Below are positions 29,440 through 37,587 of a stretch of DNA of 64,000 nucleotides, piece after piece; within the stretch, counting starts at the first letter, position 1, and each line of letters starts with the position of its first letter. The DNA is from Sulfitobacter sp. HGT1 (GTDB lineage: Bacteria; Pseudomonadota; Alphaproteobacteria; Rhodobacterales; Rhodobacteraceae). Made by a program: the position numbers and the translations under genes. The notes beneath the pieces were generated by a model. That model saw only the letters and a list, made by a program, of their open reading frames with translations. It searched no databases and was not told where the DNA came from. The DNA is taken from contig NZ_BLWI01000001.1 of the NCBI RefSeq assembly GCF_013282155.1, positions 310,001 to 374,000 of the forward strand, in the 5' to 3' direction.

Positions 29440-29718
29440 TCAGTGTATGGCGTTATATCTCGAGCTTGTGTCCCAGTAGTTCGACGACATCGAAACCCCA
29501 ATGCAGAGTTCGGGATCTTCTAGCCACGCGACATAGAGGTCGAGCAGCAGCACACGTAGCTGGTGGCGGAAGGTGGTCTTGGGCTTTGGTCCGGTCTTGC
29601 TCTCGCCTGGAAAGTACGCCCCCCAAACCTGTTCCACCAAGCCAACAATCTCGGGATGGTCGGACCAGCGGTGAACGTCTATGGGGCGGGAGTTCCAAGG
29701 GTCAGCAATGGTGGCCAT
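29440..29718 (-). pseudogene. Unknown protein, 3' end removed by IS
   Basis: An N-terminal fragment of about 92 residues: ATIADPWNSRPIDVHRWSDH, GPKPKTTFRHQLRVLLLDLY, and WLEDPELCIGVSMSSNYWDT. It runs straight into the right end of the insertion sequence, whose first three bases (TGA) form the stop codon, so the original gene was longer. I do not recognise the family. The GPKPKTTFRHQ motif and many conserved-looking aromatics suggest a nucleic-acid-related (plasmid, phage or replication-like) protein, but that is a guess. Ribosome-binding site AGAGGA precedes the ATG. The rest of the gene is not found elsewhere in the window. Confidence 0.68.
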
Positions 29719-29932
29719 AGGTTCCTCTTAAGGGGGGTTGGGGGGAGCTCTAAGGGGTGGTCTCTCCTAGGTATCTATTCATTACTTATACCTATTACCC
29801 TTCCCCTTAATACCCCACCATAATTATAGCCAACTCCCCTTCAGGGAAGTCCACTTAGCTGGGGCATAAAACAGGGGCATTCCCGGCAGCGGTGGCGCTC
29901 CGGGTTGTTCGTTTATTCATTCAGAAGAGTAG
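29719..29932. other. A+T-rich gap between broken gene and tRNA-Gln
   Basis: On the minus strand two related blocks stand before the broken gene (CCCCTTAGAG and CCCCTTAAGAG, about 29728-29758), preceded by several TAAT/TATA blocks (29760-29830) that could be a promoter. A CCCGG/CCGGG pair near the tRNA (29883-29904) could form a stem. No gene seen. Confidence 0.35.
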
Positions 29933-30007
29933 TGGCTGGGATGGTAGGATTCGAACCTACGATCTACTGTACCAAAAACAGGTGCCCTACCGCTAGGCCA
30001 CATCCCA
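29933..30007 (-). tRNA. tRNA-Gln (anticodon TTG)
   Basis: A complete 75-base cloverleaf with encoded CCA. Acceptor stem TGGGATG/CATCCCA is perfect, the T arm is GTAGG-TTCGAAT-CCTAC, and the anticodon loop TTTTGGT reads TTG. The anticodon stem CCTGT/ACAGT has a C-T mismatch at its first pair (27-43). It borders the accessory patch on its 3' side, a common place for integration. Confidence 0.93.
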
Positions 30008-30086
30008 TCACTGGGCGTTATTTAGTCTGGGTTTCGCGATGGTGCAAGACCTGAATGCAGAAAAAATGCAGAGTCTTGGGTGAAAT

Positions 30087-31394
30087 TTATTCCTTTGCGG
30101 CTTCTTCGGTCAGCAGGTCGCTTTCTGTCCCCGCGCGCTCCTGGTCAACGATCTGCTCTAACGCTTTCTCGGCATTTGCATCGACGTCTTGGGGTGTGGT
30201 TGATGGCGGGCTTGTCTGTGGGGCTTTGGGCTTTGACGGTGCCCCTGATACATGGTCGATCAATCGGTAAGTGGGTTCCGGCATGGCAAATCCGGCGCGG
30301 TCAAAGGCTGCGATCACCAGGCGAATTGCCTCGCCTCTGGCGAGATTGATGCTGGTATCGGTTTGGTTCACCCAAGCGGCAAACTGCAGTGAAATTGTGC
30401 TGTCACCAATCGTTTCGATCCAAACGCTTGGCTCTGGCGTGTCGAGGACGAAGGGCAATGAAACCAGCGTTTCCAGACCAAGGGTGCGGGCGGCAGCGAA
30501 GTCTGTGTCGGGGGCCATCCCCAGTTCGAAGGTAAAGCGGCGCTCGGCGTTGCGGGTGTAATTTACGATTCGGCTTTTGAACACGGTCGAATTGGGAATC
30601 CGAATGTGATTGCCATCAAAGCTGAGCAAGATGGTGGCGCGGCTGGTCAGGCGGATCACATTGCCGGTGTCGCCGTCAATCTCGACGGTGTCATTGGGGC
30701 GAAACGGTTGACGCACCGAAAGCATGATCGACGCGATGAAGTTTTCGACCGTGTCGCGCACGGCAAAACCGATCGCCAGACCAACGATCCCGGCGGCACC
30801 CAAAATGCCAGACAGCAGGGCCGTGGCACCGATGATATCAAGGGCAATGACCAGAGCGGCGACCATAAACGACAGCCGGATGACCTGCCTGTAGATATCG
30901 GCGATAAACGCATTGGGGGCGATTCTGTCCCATGGCTGCCGCCGACTTGCGATAAAGAAGCCCAGCAAGACGATGCTGGCGAAGACCGCCAATGCGATGG
31001 CTGCCAAGGGCAAAAACGCAACAATCTGCGCGGCGCGGGCTTTGAAGCGGTCAAGGACGGGATCGAGGCGTTCGGTCACATCGGTAGTTTCCGTCACCTC
31101 GTTTTCGATCGCAACGACACCTTCAATGCGACCGACTAGGTCAGTCAGTTGCTTGGCCTTTTGCGCATCGACCGTGGTGCCGGTCAAAGTGACGATGCCA
31201 GCCGAAACCGTCGCAGTTACGTTCGCATACCCGTCCAGTTCGGCCAGAATGTCACGGATGCGCTTTGCTATGGCGCGGTCATCGCTGGCGCTGTCTTCGA
31301 CGGCAATCGTGCCGGTTGGTTGACCGCTGGTATCCTGGGCCGCGGCCCCCAAGGGGATCATCAGGCAAAGCACCAAAGCTAGATATCGCATCAT
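30087..31394 (-). CDS. Mechanosensitive channel (MscS) with BON domain
   Basis: A 435-residue membrane protein. After a signal peptide (ALVLCLMIPLGAAAQ) comes a BON domain at about residues 38-105 (IRDILAELDGYANVTATVSA, GIVTLTGTTVDAQKAKQLTD). Next follow three hydrophobic segments (FLPLAAIALAVFASIVLLGF and others). The MscS pore helix/beta domain has GILGAAGIVGLAIGFAVRDT and RPNDTVEIDGDTGNVIRLTS, and the tail is Pro/Glu-rich. Such proteins gate under membrane tension; a periplasmic BON domain is a less common addition that may sense the envelope or lipids. It is preceded by a long hairpin (31430-31467). Confidence 0.9.
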   Translation of the reverse strand: MMRYLALVLCLMIPLGAAAQDTSGQPTGTIAVEDSASDDRAIAKRIRDILAELDGYANVTATVSAGIVTLTGTTVDAQKAKQLTDLVGRIEGVVAIENEVTETTDVTERLDPVLDRFKARAAQIVAFLPLAAIALAVFASIVLLGFFIASRRQPWDRIAPNAFIADIYRQVIRLSFMVAALVIALDIIGATALLSGILGAAGIVGLAIGFAVRDTVENFIASIMLSVRQPFRPNDTVEIDGDTGNVIRLTSRATILLSFDGNHIRIPNSTVFKSRIVNYTRNAERRFTFELGMAPDTDFAAARTLGLETLVSLPFVLDTPEPSVWIETIGDSTISLQFAAWVNQTDTSINLARGEAIRLVIAAFDRAGFAMPEPTYRLIDHVSGAPSKPKAPQTSPPSTTPQDVDANAEKALEQIVDQERAGTESDLLTEEAAKE

Positions 31395-31429
31395 TTATCT
31401 CCCTAAGTCGGTCCTGTCCGGCACTGCTC

Positions 31430-31467
31430 GGCGCACACTGGAATTTTTGAAAATTCCGGTGTGCGCC
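31430..31467 (-). terminator. Long inverted repeat between quinone reductase-like gene and mscS
   Basis: Two adjacent 19-base arms (31430-31448 and 31449-31467) complementary except at one or two positions; the outer part is GGCGCACAC/GTGTGCGCC and the inner part GAATTTTTGAAAATTC. With A/T at the tip and G+C at the base it forms a cruciform-like stem seven bases after the stop of the minus-strand gene. Likely a terminator or insulator; no long U-tract follows. Confidence 0.5.
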
Positions 31468-31473
31468 GCGCTG

Positions 31474-32463
31474 TTACGCTGAACAATCGACCAATATCGC
31501 GCCTGTCCGGGCTCCGGCTTCAACAGCCTCGTGGGCGCGTATTGTGTCGGACAGAGGGAATATCTGTTCGACGGGGCACTCCAAGGCTCCTTCGGCCAAA
31601 GCCTGATGGACCTTGTCGATGGCGATGCGGCGTTGTGAGTCTGTCAGAAGATAGACCAGAATAATATCTATCGTGACCGCTTTGAAAAGCAGGGGCAAAA
31701 ACGGCAGGGTCGGGGTCATTTCCTTGGCCGAACCATAGGCCGCAATGCGACCGTTTGGTTTGATCACTTCTGCATCCAGCCCGATGTTCACGCCGAACTC
31801 CACCTCGATCACCGTATCGACCGGCTTGCCGTTGTTCGCGGCCAGCACCTGTTCCAACAGGTCGGGCGAGGCATAGTCCAGCACCACATCAGCCCCGGCT
31901 TTGCGGGCGCGGCGTGCGCCGTCTTTGCCCGCAGTTGCAATCACCCTTGCGCCCGCCCATTTGGCCAGTTGCACGGCCAGATAGCCGACGGTGCCAGCCC
32001 CGCCCTGAATCAGGATGGTCTGGCCTTTCACATCTTCACCGTTGAAAATCGCGTGGCCGGCTGTCAGCGCAGGGATGCCAAAGCTCGCGGCGGCCTCAAG
32101 CGATACATCATCGGCCAGATCGACCGCCTGGGCCGACGGCAGCGCGATATGGGTTGCTGCTGTGCCAAAGGGACGTTGCCACTGGCCGTTCCAGATCCAG
32201 ACGCGCTGGCCGATCCGCGCGCGATCGACGCCTTCGCCAACCGCTTCGATCACGCCGGCACCATCGCTGTGTGGAATAACCTGATCAAAGGGGGGCTTTG
32301 TCATCCCGGGTCTGCCGCGCCGCGATTTGACGTCAGAGGGGTTCACGCCCGAAAAGGCAAGCCGCACCAGAACTTCGCCTTGGGCCGGGGTGGGGGTCTC
32401 AAGCTCGACCAGTTTTAGGACATCGCGGGCTTCGCCCAAGGTGGAATAGGTAATCGCGCGCAT
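31474..32463 (-). CDS. NAD(P)H:quinone reductase-like MDR protein
   Basis: A 329-residue medium-chain dehydrogenase/reductase. The GroES-like N-terminal domain has VRLAFSGVNPSDVKSRRG and PHSDGAGVIEAVGEGVD; the nucleotide loop is LIQGGAGTVGYLAVQLAKWA. No zinc-ligand cysteines of the alcohol dehydrogenases are visible, favouring the zinc-free quinone reductase/crotonase-type reductases. The true substrate is unknown. No operon partner; the SH3 protein gene lies 54 bases upstream on the same strand. Confidence 0.87.
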   Translation of the reverse strand: MRAITYSTLGEARDVLKLVELETPTPAQGEVLVRLAFSGVNPSDVKSRRGRPGMTKPPFDQVIPHSDGAGVIEAVGEGVDRARIGQRVWIWNGQWQRPFGTAATHIALPSAQAVDLADDVSLEAAASFGIPALTAGHAIFNGEDVKGQTILIQGGAGTVGYLAVQLAKWAGARVIATAGKDGARRARKAGADVVLDYASPDLLEQVLAANNGKPVDTVIEVEFGVNIGLDAEVIKPNGRIAAYGSAKEMTPTLPFLPLLFKAVTIDIILVYLLTDSQRRIAIDKVHQALAEGALECPVEQIFPLSDTIRAHEAVEAGARTGAILVDCSA

Positions 32464-32517
32464 AATACTGTCCTTGTGCTGTCAAATTTCAGCGGACGGT
32501 ATGTCCGCGACCCTACA

Positions 32518-33027
32518 CTAGTCGCGGATCTCTTGGGCGCCAACGCCCCATAACCGCGCCTTGGGTGCCCAGCCTTTGTATCCGTCGGCGCGTAAAAAAC
32601 ACCATTCAAGACTGCATTCACCAAGCCGCGCAATGGCACCGACCTCGAATTCGGCGGCAACGGGTGCATTCGGATCGGGGCGCACCAGCAATTTCATCTT
32701 GTCTTGCTCGATCAGCACGGTGCGTGTCCCCGACAGCAGCGAATAATGTACCCAGCCGCCCATGCCGTCACGGTCTTCGACGCGGCGCCAGTGACCGTGT
32801 TCAGCCGTAATCAGCAACGGCATATCGCGGTGTTTGAAGACCCAGTCGATCCTGTGTGTCAGGGACGGGCCGCGGCGCACGTTGCCCTCGGCGGCCTTCA
32901 TCGACACGAAACGGGGAACAGGCAGGTTCGTCACCTGGCCAAGCTCTGCTGCTGCAAGAACCGTGCTGAAAGCTAATGGAATCGATACAAGCGCACCCAT
33001 CAGGGCGATGCGGAACTTCGGTGTCAT
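32518..33027 (-). CDS. Exported SH3-domain protein
   Basis: A 169-residue protein with signal peptide (TPKFRIALMGALVSIPLAFS) and two bacterial SH3 regions: VSMKAAEGNVRRGPSLTHRI and KMKLLVRPDPNAPVAAEFEV, each followed by small aromatic strands (DWVFKHRDMPLLI, CSLEWCFLRADGYKGWAP). It belongs to the family of periplasmic SH3 proteins that probably bind peptidoglycan. The start at 33027 begins the signal peptide; the ORF upstream to 33120 is not coding-like. Confidence 0.87.
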   Translation of the reverse strand: MTPKFRIALMGALVSIPLAFSTVLAAAELGQVTNLPVPRFVSMKAAEGNVRRGPSLTHRIDWVFKHRDMPLLITAEHGHWRRVEDRDGMGGWVHYSLLSGTRTVLIEQDKMKLLVRPDPNAPVAAEFEVGAIARLGECSLEWCFLRADGYKGWAPKARLWGVGAQEIRD

Positions 33028-33153
33028 GACAGCCTGCTTGATGTTTTGTGGTTGATTTATTGCTCTTTTACGCCGCGAAGTTCTTGTGCCTCGTCGCCGC
33101 TTGGGACACCATGCCATCAAGCAAAGCGCAAAGCCAGATTTGGGAGGCTCAAA

Positions 33154-34140
33154 ATGTCAAAGCAACCGCTAAGTGTTGTAGTCACGCGACGGTTGCCGGA
33201 GGTCGTGGAGAAGCGATTGTCGGAACTTTTCAAGGTGACATTGCGTGAAGATGATACGCCAATGACACGCGCCGAACTGGGCGAGGCCATGAAAACAGCC
33301 GATATTCTGGTGCCCACGGTCACGGATGAAATCGACGCGGCCCTGTTGGGGCAGGCGGGTGATCAATTGAAATTGATCGCAAATTATGGCGCAGGGGTTG
33401 ACCATATTGATGTGATGACAGCCCGCCAGCGCGGGATTCTGGTGTCCAACACGCCCGGCGTTCTGACAGATGATACGGCCGACATGACCATGGCGCTTAT
33501 TCTGGCCGTGACCCGCCGCATGTCCGAAGGTATGGCGCAGATGCAATCTGGCGACTGGAAGGGCTGGGCCCCGACGGCGTTGCTGGGGGGGCGGGTCAGC
33601 GGCCGCCGTTTGGGTATTCTTGGCATGGGCCGTATCGGTCAGGCTGTGGCGCGCCGTGCGGCTGCCTTTGGGATGCAGGTGCATTATCACAACCGCCGCC
33701 GCTTGCGCCCCGAGGTCGAAGAAGCCCTGGGGGCCACCTATTGGGAAAGCCTGGACCAGATGGTCGCGCGTATGGACGTGCTCAGCATCAACTGCCCGCA
33801 TACGCCGAGCACCTTTCACCTGATGAACGCCCGCCGTCTGAAATTGATGAAGCCGGAGGCGGTGATCGTGAACACCTCGCGCGGCGAAGTGATCGACGAA
33901 AATGCGTTGACGCGGATGCTGCGGGCCGGCGAATTGCAAGGTGCCGGTCTGGATGTTTACGAGCACGGGACCGACATCAACCCGCGCCTGCGCGAGATGG
34001 ATAACGTGGTTTTGCTGCCGCATATGGGATCGGCCACATTGGAAGGCCGGATCGAGATGGGCGAAAAAGTCATCATCAACATCAAGACATTCGAAGACGG
34101 CCACCGCCCGCCGGATCAGGTTGTCCCGTCGATGCTGTAA
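33154..34140 (+). CDS. D-isomer specific 2-hydroxyacid dehydrogenase
   Basis: A 328-residue NAD(P)-dependent oxidoreductase of the glyoxylate/hydroxypyruvate reductase type. The dinucleotide loop GILGMGRIGQAVARRAAAFG, the catalytic Arg in VNTSRGEVIDENAL, the Glu in LDVYEHGTDINP and the His in VLLPHMGSATLEGR are present. The chosen ATG at 33154 follows GGGAGG. It heads a plus-strand run with ggt and an FAD-linked oxidase. GTP or glyoxylate-cycle specific roles cannot be told. Confidence 0.9.
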   Translation: MSKQPLSVVVTRRLPEVVEKRLSELFKVTLREDDTPMTRAELGEAMKTADILVPTVTDEIDAALLGQAGDQLKLIANYGAGVDHIDVMTARQRGILVSNTPGVLTDDTADMTMALILAVTRRMSEGMAQMQSGDWKGWAPTALLGGRVSGRRLGILGMGRIGQAVARRAAAFGMQVHYHNRRRLRPEVEEALGATYWESLDQMVARMDVLSINCPHTPSTFHLMNARRLKLMKPEAVIVNTSRGEVIDENALTRMLRAGELQGAGLDVYEHGTDINPRLREMDNVVLLPHMGSATLEGRIEMGEKVIINIKTFEDGHRPPDQVVPSML

Positions 34141-34167
34141 ATCTTCTCTCACGGAGGGAGCCTTCCC

Positions 34168-35946
34168 ATGCGTATGACCCTTACTGCCCTTGCATTTCTT
34201 ATGGCCAGTGGGGCGCTTGCGCAGCAGGCTGCCGATAGCGTCGCCCCCGAGGCTGCCAGCAGCGGCGCGTTCAATGCGATGTCGCCCGGGGTGGCCGCTG
34301 CCTTTGCCGCCAAGGATGCGGGCAAGCCGGTGGTGGCGGAAAACTGGATGGTTGCTGCCGCCAACCCTCATGCCGTTCAGGCCGGTGCGGATGTATTGGC
34401 AAAAGGCGGCACAGCGGCGGATGCGCTGGTGGCAGTTCAGGCGATGCTGGGTCTGGTCGAGCCGCAAAGCTCGGGCCTTGGGGGCGGTGCGTTTCTGGTC
34501 TGGTATGACGCGGGCAGCGGGGAAATCACCACATTGGACGGGCGCGAAGCAGCGCCTTTGGCCGTGACGCCGCAATTATTCCAGAACGACGCAGGCGAGC
34601 CGCTCAAATTCTTTGATGCCGTTGTTGGCGGGCGATCTGTCGGCACCCCCGGCACGCCCGCCTTGCTAGAGACCGTGCATCAACGTTGGGGTGCGCTCGA
34701 CTGGGGAGACCTGCTGGCACCCGCCGCAGCGATGGCGGAAACGGGTTTTACAGTGTCGCCGCGCCTTGCGAGTCTTGTTGCGGCTGATGCGGAACGGCTA
34801 GGATCATCCCCGACAGCGGCGGCGTATTTCCTGCCCAACGGTGCCGCCATTCAGGCCGGTGATACGCTGAAAAACCCCGATTATGCGCAGACTTTGACAG
34901 CTATGGCGGCAGGCGGTGCAGGGGCCTTTTACACCGGTGATATCGCGGCGGATATTGTGGCTACGGTTCAGGGCGCGACAGGCAACCCCGGCGTGTTGTC
35001 CCAAGTCGATCTGTCGATCTATCAGGTCAAGGAACGCCCGGCCGTTTGCGCCCCCTACCGTGCGCACGAGGTCTGCGGGATGGGCCCGCCGTCATCAGGC
35101 GCATTGGCTGTCGGGCAAATTCTGGGGCTGCTTGAAGGCTATGACCTAAGCGCGGGCCCCAACGATCCCAACGTCTTGCGGCTGATCGGCGATGCCTCGC
35201 GCTTGGCCTTTGCCGATCGGGGCCGCTATGTCGCTGACAGTGATTATGTCCCTGTGCCGGTGCAAGGTATGCTGGACCCGGCCTATCTGGCAGAGCGCGG
35301 CAAACTGCTGTCTGGTGATGACGCGCTGCCCGAAGTCGCCCCCGGCAAACCCGCATTCGATCACGCCTTGAACCGGGCCGATGACATGGCGATTGAACTG
35401 CCCTCGACCTCGCATATCTCGATTGTGGATGGCATGGGGAATGTGGCCAGCATGACCACGACGATTGAAAACGGGTTCGGCAGCCGCCTGATGGTGCGGG
35501 GGTTTCTGCTGAACAACGAGCTGACTGATTTTTCGTTCAGCAGCCATAAAAACGGTATCCCGATCGCCAACAGGGTAGAGCCGGGCAAGCGGCCCCGTTC
35601 GTCCATGGCACCGACAATCGTGATGAAAGACGGCAAGCCCGTGCTGGCCGTTGGCAGCCCCGGTGGCAGCCGCATCATCGGGTATGTCGCAGGCGCGATT
35701 ATTGCGCATCTCGATTGGGGTCTGGACGTGCAGCAAGCCGCAAGCTTGCCCCATGCCGTGAACCGCTTTGGCACCTATGATCTGGAAGAGGACACGGAAA
35801 TGGCGGTTTCGGTCGACGCTTTGGAAAACCTTGGCTACAAGACATCCACGCGGGCGCTGACATCGGGCCTGCACATGATCGCCATCGGTGACGGTCTAAG
35901 CGGCGGTGCAGATCCGCGCCGCGAAGGCATCGCCCTTGGTCAATAA
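34168..35946 (+). CDS. ggt: Gamma-glutamyltranspeptidase
   Basis: A 592-residue periplasmic Ntn-hydrolase that cleaves or transfers the gamma-glutamyl group of glutathione. Signal peptide RMTLTALAFLMASGALAQQA. The large-subunit part contains EPQSSGLGGGAFLVWYD and DGREAAP with the substrate-binding Arg. The autocleavage site with the nucleophilic Thr lies at PSTSHISIVDGMGN near residue 415, and the small subunit has GSPGGSRIIGYV. Ribosome-binding site GGAGGGAG. It lies 27 bases after the hydroxyacid dehydrogenase gene, probably cotranscribed. Confidence 0.93.
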   Translation: MRMTLTALAFLMASGALAQQAADSVAPEAASSGAFNAMSPGVAAAFAAKDAGKPVVAENWMVAAANPHAVQAGADVLAKGGTAADALVAVQAMLGLVEPQSSGLGGGAFLVWYDAGSGEITTLDGREAAPLAVTPQLFQNDAGEPLKFFDAVVGGRSVGTPGTPALLETVHQRWGALDWGDLLAPAAAMAETGFTVSPRLASLVAADAERLGSSPTAAAYFLPNGAAIQAGDTLKNPDYAQTLTAMAAGGAGAFYTGDIAADIVATVQGATGNPGVLSQVDLSIYQVKERPAVCAPYRAHEVCGMGPPSSGALAVGQILGLLEGYDLSAGPNDPNVLRLIGDASRLAFADRGRYVADSDYVPVPVQGMLDPAYLAERGKLLSGDDALPEVAPGKPAFDHALNRADDMAIELPSTSHISIVDGMGNVASMTTTIENGFGSRLMVRGFLLNNELTDFSFSSHKNGIPIANRVEPGKRPRSSMAPTIVMKDGKPVLAVGSPGGSRIIGYVAGAIIAHLDWGLDVQQAASLPHAVNRFGTYDLEEDTEMAVSVDALENLGYKTSTRALTSGLHMIAIGDGLSGGADPRREGIALGQ

Positions 35947-35963
35947 CCAAGGGACGAACAGAT

Positions 35964-37367
35964 ATGGTACAGCCGACAGACCTGCCTAGAAACGAAACCG
36001 GAATCGCCACCGTTTTGGGGATCTTGAAGCAGCAATTCGCAGAGCAATTCCAAACCGGACAAGCGATCCGCGAACAGCATGGCCATACAACGACCTGGAT
36101 CAAGAACCAGTCCCCCGATGCGGTGGTCTTTGCCCGCTCTACTCAGGATGTGGTCGACGCTGTCAAAGTATGTGCCGCGCATAAGGTGCCGGTCATTGCC
36201 TTTGGCACCGGAACGTCACTTGAGGGGCATGTGAACGCGCCCGCCGGTGGGATTTCGATTGACCTGTCGCAGATGGACCGCGTGCTGGAAGTGAATGCAG
36301 GTGATCTGGATTGCCGTGTGCAGCCGGGCGTGACCCGCGAGGCGCTTAACACCCACCTGCGCGATCAGGGGCTGTTTTTCCCGATTGATCCGGGTGCCAA
36401 CGCATCCCTTGGCGGGATGACGGCGACGCGGGCATCGGGCACCAATGCCGTGCGCTATGGCACGATGAAGGATAACGTGATCGCGGTCGAAGCCGTTATG
36501 GCCGATGGGTCGGTTATCCGCACAGCACAACGCGCGCGCAAATCGTCAGCCGGCTATGATCTGACACGGCTGATGGTCGGGTCCGAAGGCACGCTTGGGA
36601 TCATCACGGAAATCACCTTGAAATTGCAGGGCATCCCCGAGGCCATCAGTTCGGCGCGCTGTTCGTTCCCCTCGGTCGAGGCCGCCTGCGAGACGGTGAT
36701 GAACGTCATCCAATACGGGCTGCCCGTCGCGCGGATCGAGCTGCTGGATGCGATGGTTGTCAAAGCGGTCAATAGCTATTCCAAACTGTCGCTGCCCGAA
36801 ACGCCGATGCTGCTGCTGGAATTCCACGGATCGGATGCGGGTGTGGTCGAGCAGGCCGAAACTTTCAGCATGCTGGCCGAGGAAAACGGTGGATCGGATT
36901 ATCAGGCGACCACCACGATGGAGGAACGCAACAAGCTGTGGCAAGCGCGTCACGACGCCTATTGGGCGATGCTGGCGCTGCGTCCCGGCTGCAAGGCCGT
37001 GGCGACCGATGTTTGTGTTCCGATCTCTCGGTTGGCCGATGCGGTGGGGGCGGCGAATGACAAGGCCGCCGAATTGGGATTGATCGCGCCGATTGTCGGC
37101 CATGCGGGGGATGGCAATTTCCATGCGTCCTTGTTGCTGGACATGGACAACGCGGACGAGGTCGCGCGGGCGGAGGAATATGTGAGCTGGTTGAACGGTT
37201 TGGCCATTTCCATGGATGGCACTTGTACCGGTGAGCACGGGATCGGGCAGGGCAAACGGCCCTATCTGGTGAAAGAGCTTGGCGATGCGGCGGCGGTCAT
37301 GGGAATGATCAAACGCGCGTTGGACCCCGACAATATCATGAACCCCGGCAAGATTCTTCCCGCGTGA
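35964..37367 (+). CDS. FAD-linked oxidase, GlcD/D-lactate dehydrogenase type
   Basis: A 467-residue flavoprotein oxidising a 2-hydroxyacid such as D-lactate or glycolate. The PCMH-type FAD domain has FGTGTSLEGHVNAPAGGISI and GANASLGGMTATRASGTNAV; the C-terminal part has VGHAGDGNFHASLLLD with metal-binding His and MDGTCTGEHGIGQGKR. No glcE/glcF partner stands beside it, so it may be a stand-alone D-lactate dehydrogenase. It follows ggt by 17 bases, and the upstream gene is a 2-hydroxyacid dehydrogenase, so related substrates are plausible. Confidence 0.9.
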   Translation: MVQPTDLPRNETGIATVLGILKQQFAEQFQTGQAIREQHGHTTTWIKNQSPDAVVFARSTQDVVDAVKVCAAHKVPVIAFGTGTSLEGHVNAPAGGISIDLSQMDRVLEVNAGDLDCRVQPGVTREALNTHLRDQGLFFPIDPGANASLGGMTATRASGTNAVRYGTMKDNVIAVEAVMADGSVIRTAQRARKSSAGYDLTRLMVGSEGTLGIITEITLKLQGIPEAISSARCSFPSVEAACETVMNVIQYGLPVARIELLDAMVVKAVNSYSKLSLPETPMLLLEFHGSDAGVVEQAETFSMLAEENGGSDYQATTTMEERNKLWQARHDAYWAMLALRPGCKAVATDVCVPISRLADAVGAANDKAAELGLIAPIVGHAGDGNFHASLLLDMDNADEVARAEEYVSWLNGLAISMDGTCTGEHGIGQGKRPYLVKELGDAAAVMGMIKRALDPDNIMNPGKILPA

Positions 37368-37368
37368 T

Positions 37369-37460
37369 CCAAAGGACGCGCTCACGCGCGACATGATGTT
37401 TGCCCCTGCGTCCCGCAGGGGCGTTTGATGCCTCCGGCGGGGATTTAATCCCATTTGGAA
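37369..37460. repeat. Composite intergenic repeat after the FAD oxidase gene
   Basis: Begins one base behind the stop codon. A 23-base block (37369-37391, core ACGCGCGA) matches 62548-62570 at 21 of 23 positions, and further down GCCTCCGGCGGG (37430-37441) matches 62587-62598. Between the two lies a strong hairpin (see separate terminator entry). Confidence 0.7.
37402..37428 (+). terminator. Rho-independent-like terminator after FAD oxidase gene
   Basis: 9-bp stem GCCCCTGCG (37402-37410) with CGCAGGGGC (37414-37422), 3-base loop, then GTTTGA. Placed inside the composite repeat. Confidence 0.6.
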
Positions 37461-37587
37461 AGGGTTTGCGGGGTTGGTTTTTCGGGCCGCGTCGCATTTG
37501 AGCTGTCATGGGTCGGCTGGGCTGTGCGTTTTATGCTGGGGCTGTTAAATATCGGCGCAACCCTTAGTCCGGCGGAGCATTGGATTC

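Larger units (their letters stand above)
28170..29442 (-). mobile_element. IS3-family insertion sequence, 1273 bp
   Basis: Both ends begin TGAGCTAC: left end at 28170 reading inward TGAGCTACTCCCC, right end at 29442 reading inward on the minus strand TGAGCTACCCCCC. Over 25 bases 18 match, with GGACA shared at positions 21-25. The ends have the TG...CA form usual in IS3 elements. Two overlapping minus-strand genes fill it. No direct target duplication is visible (left flank CCAACG, right flank GTGTATGG), and each flank is a broken gene, in different orientation. The subgroup is not assigned. Confidence 0.88.

Noticed and set aside
33169-34575. Minus-strand open frame of 468 codons
   Set aside because: Covers the antisense of a hydroxyacid dehydrogenase and the start of ggt; no motif.
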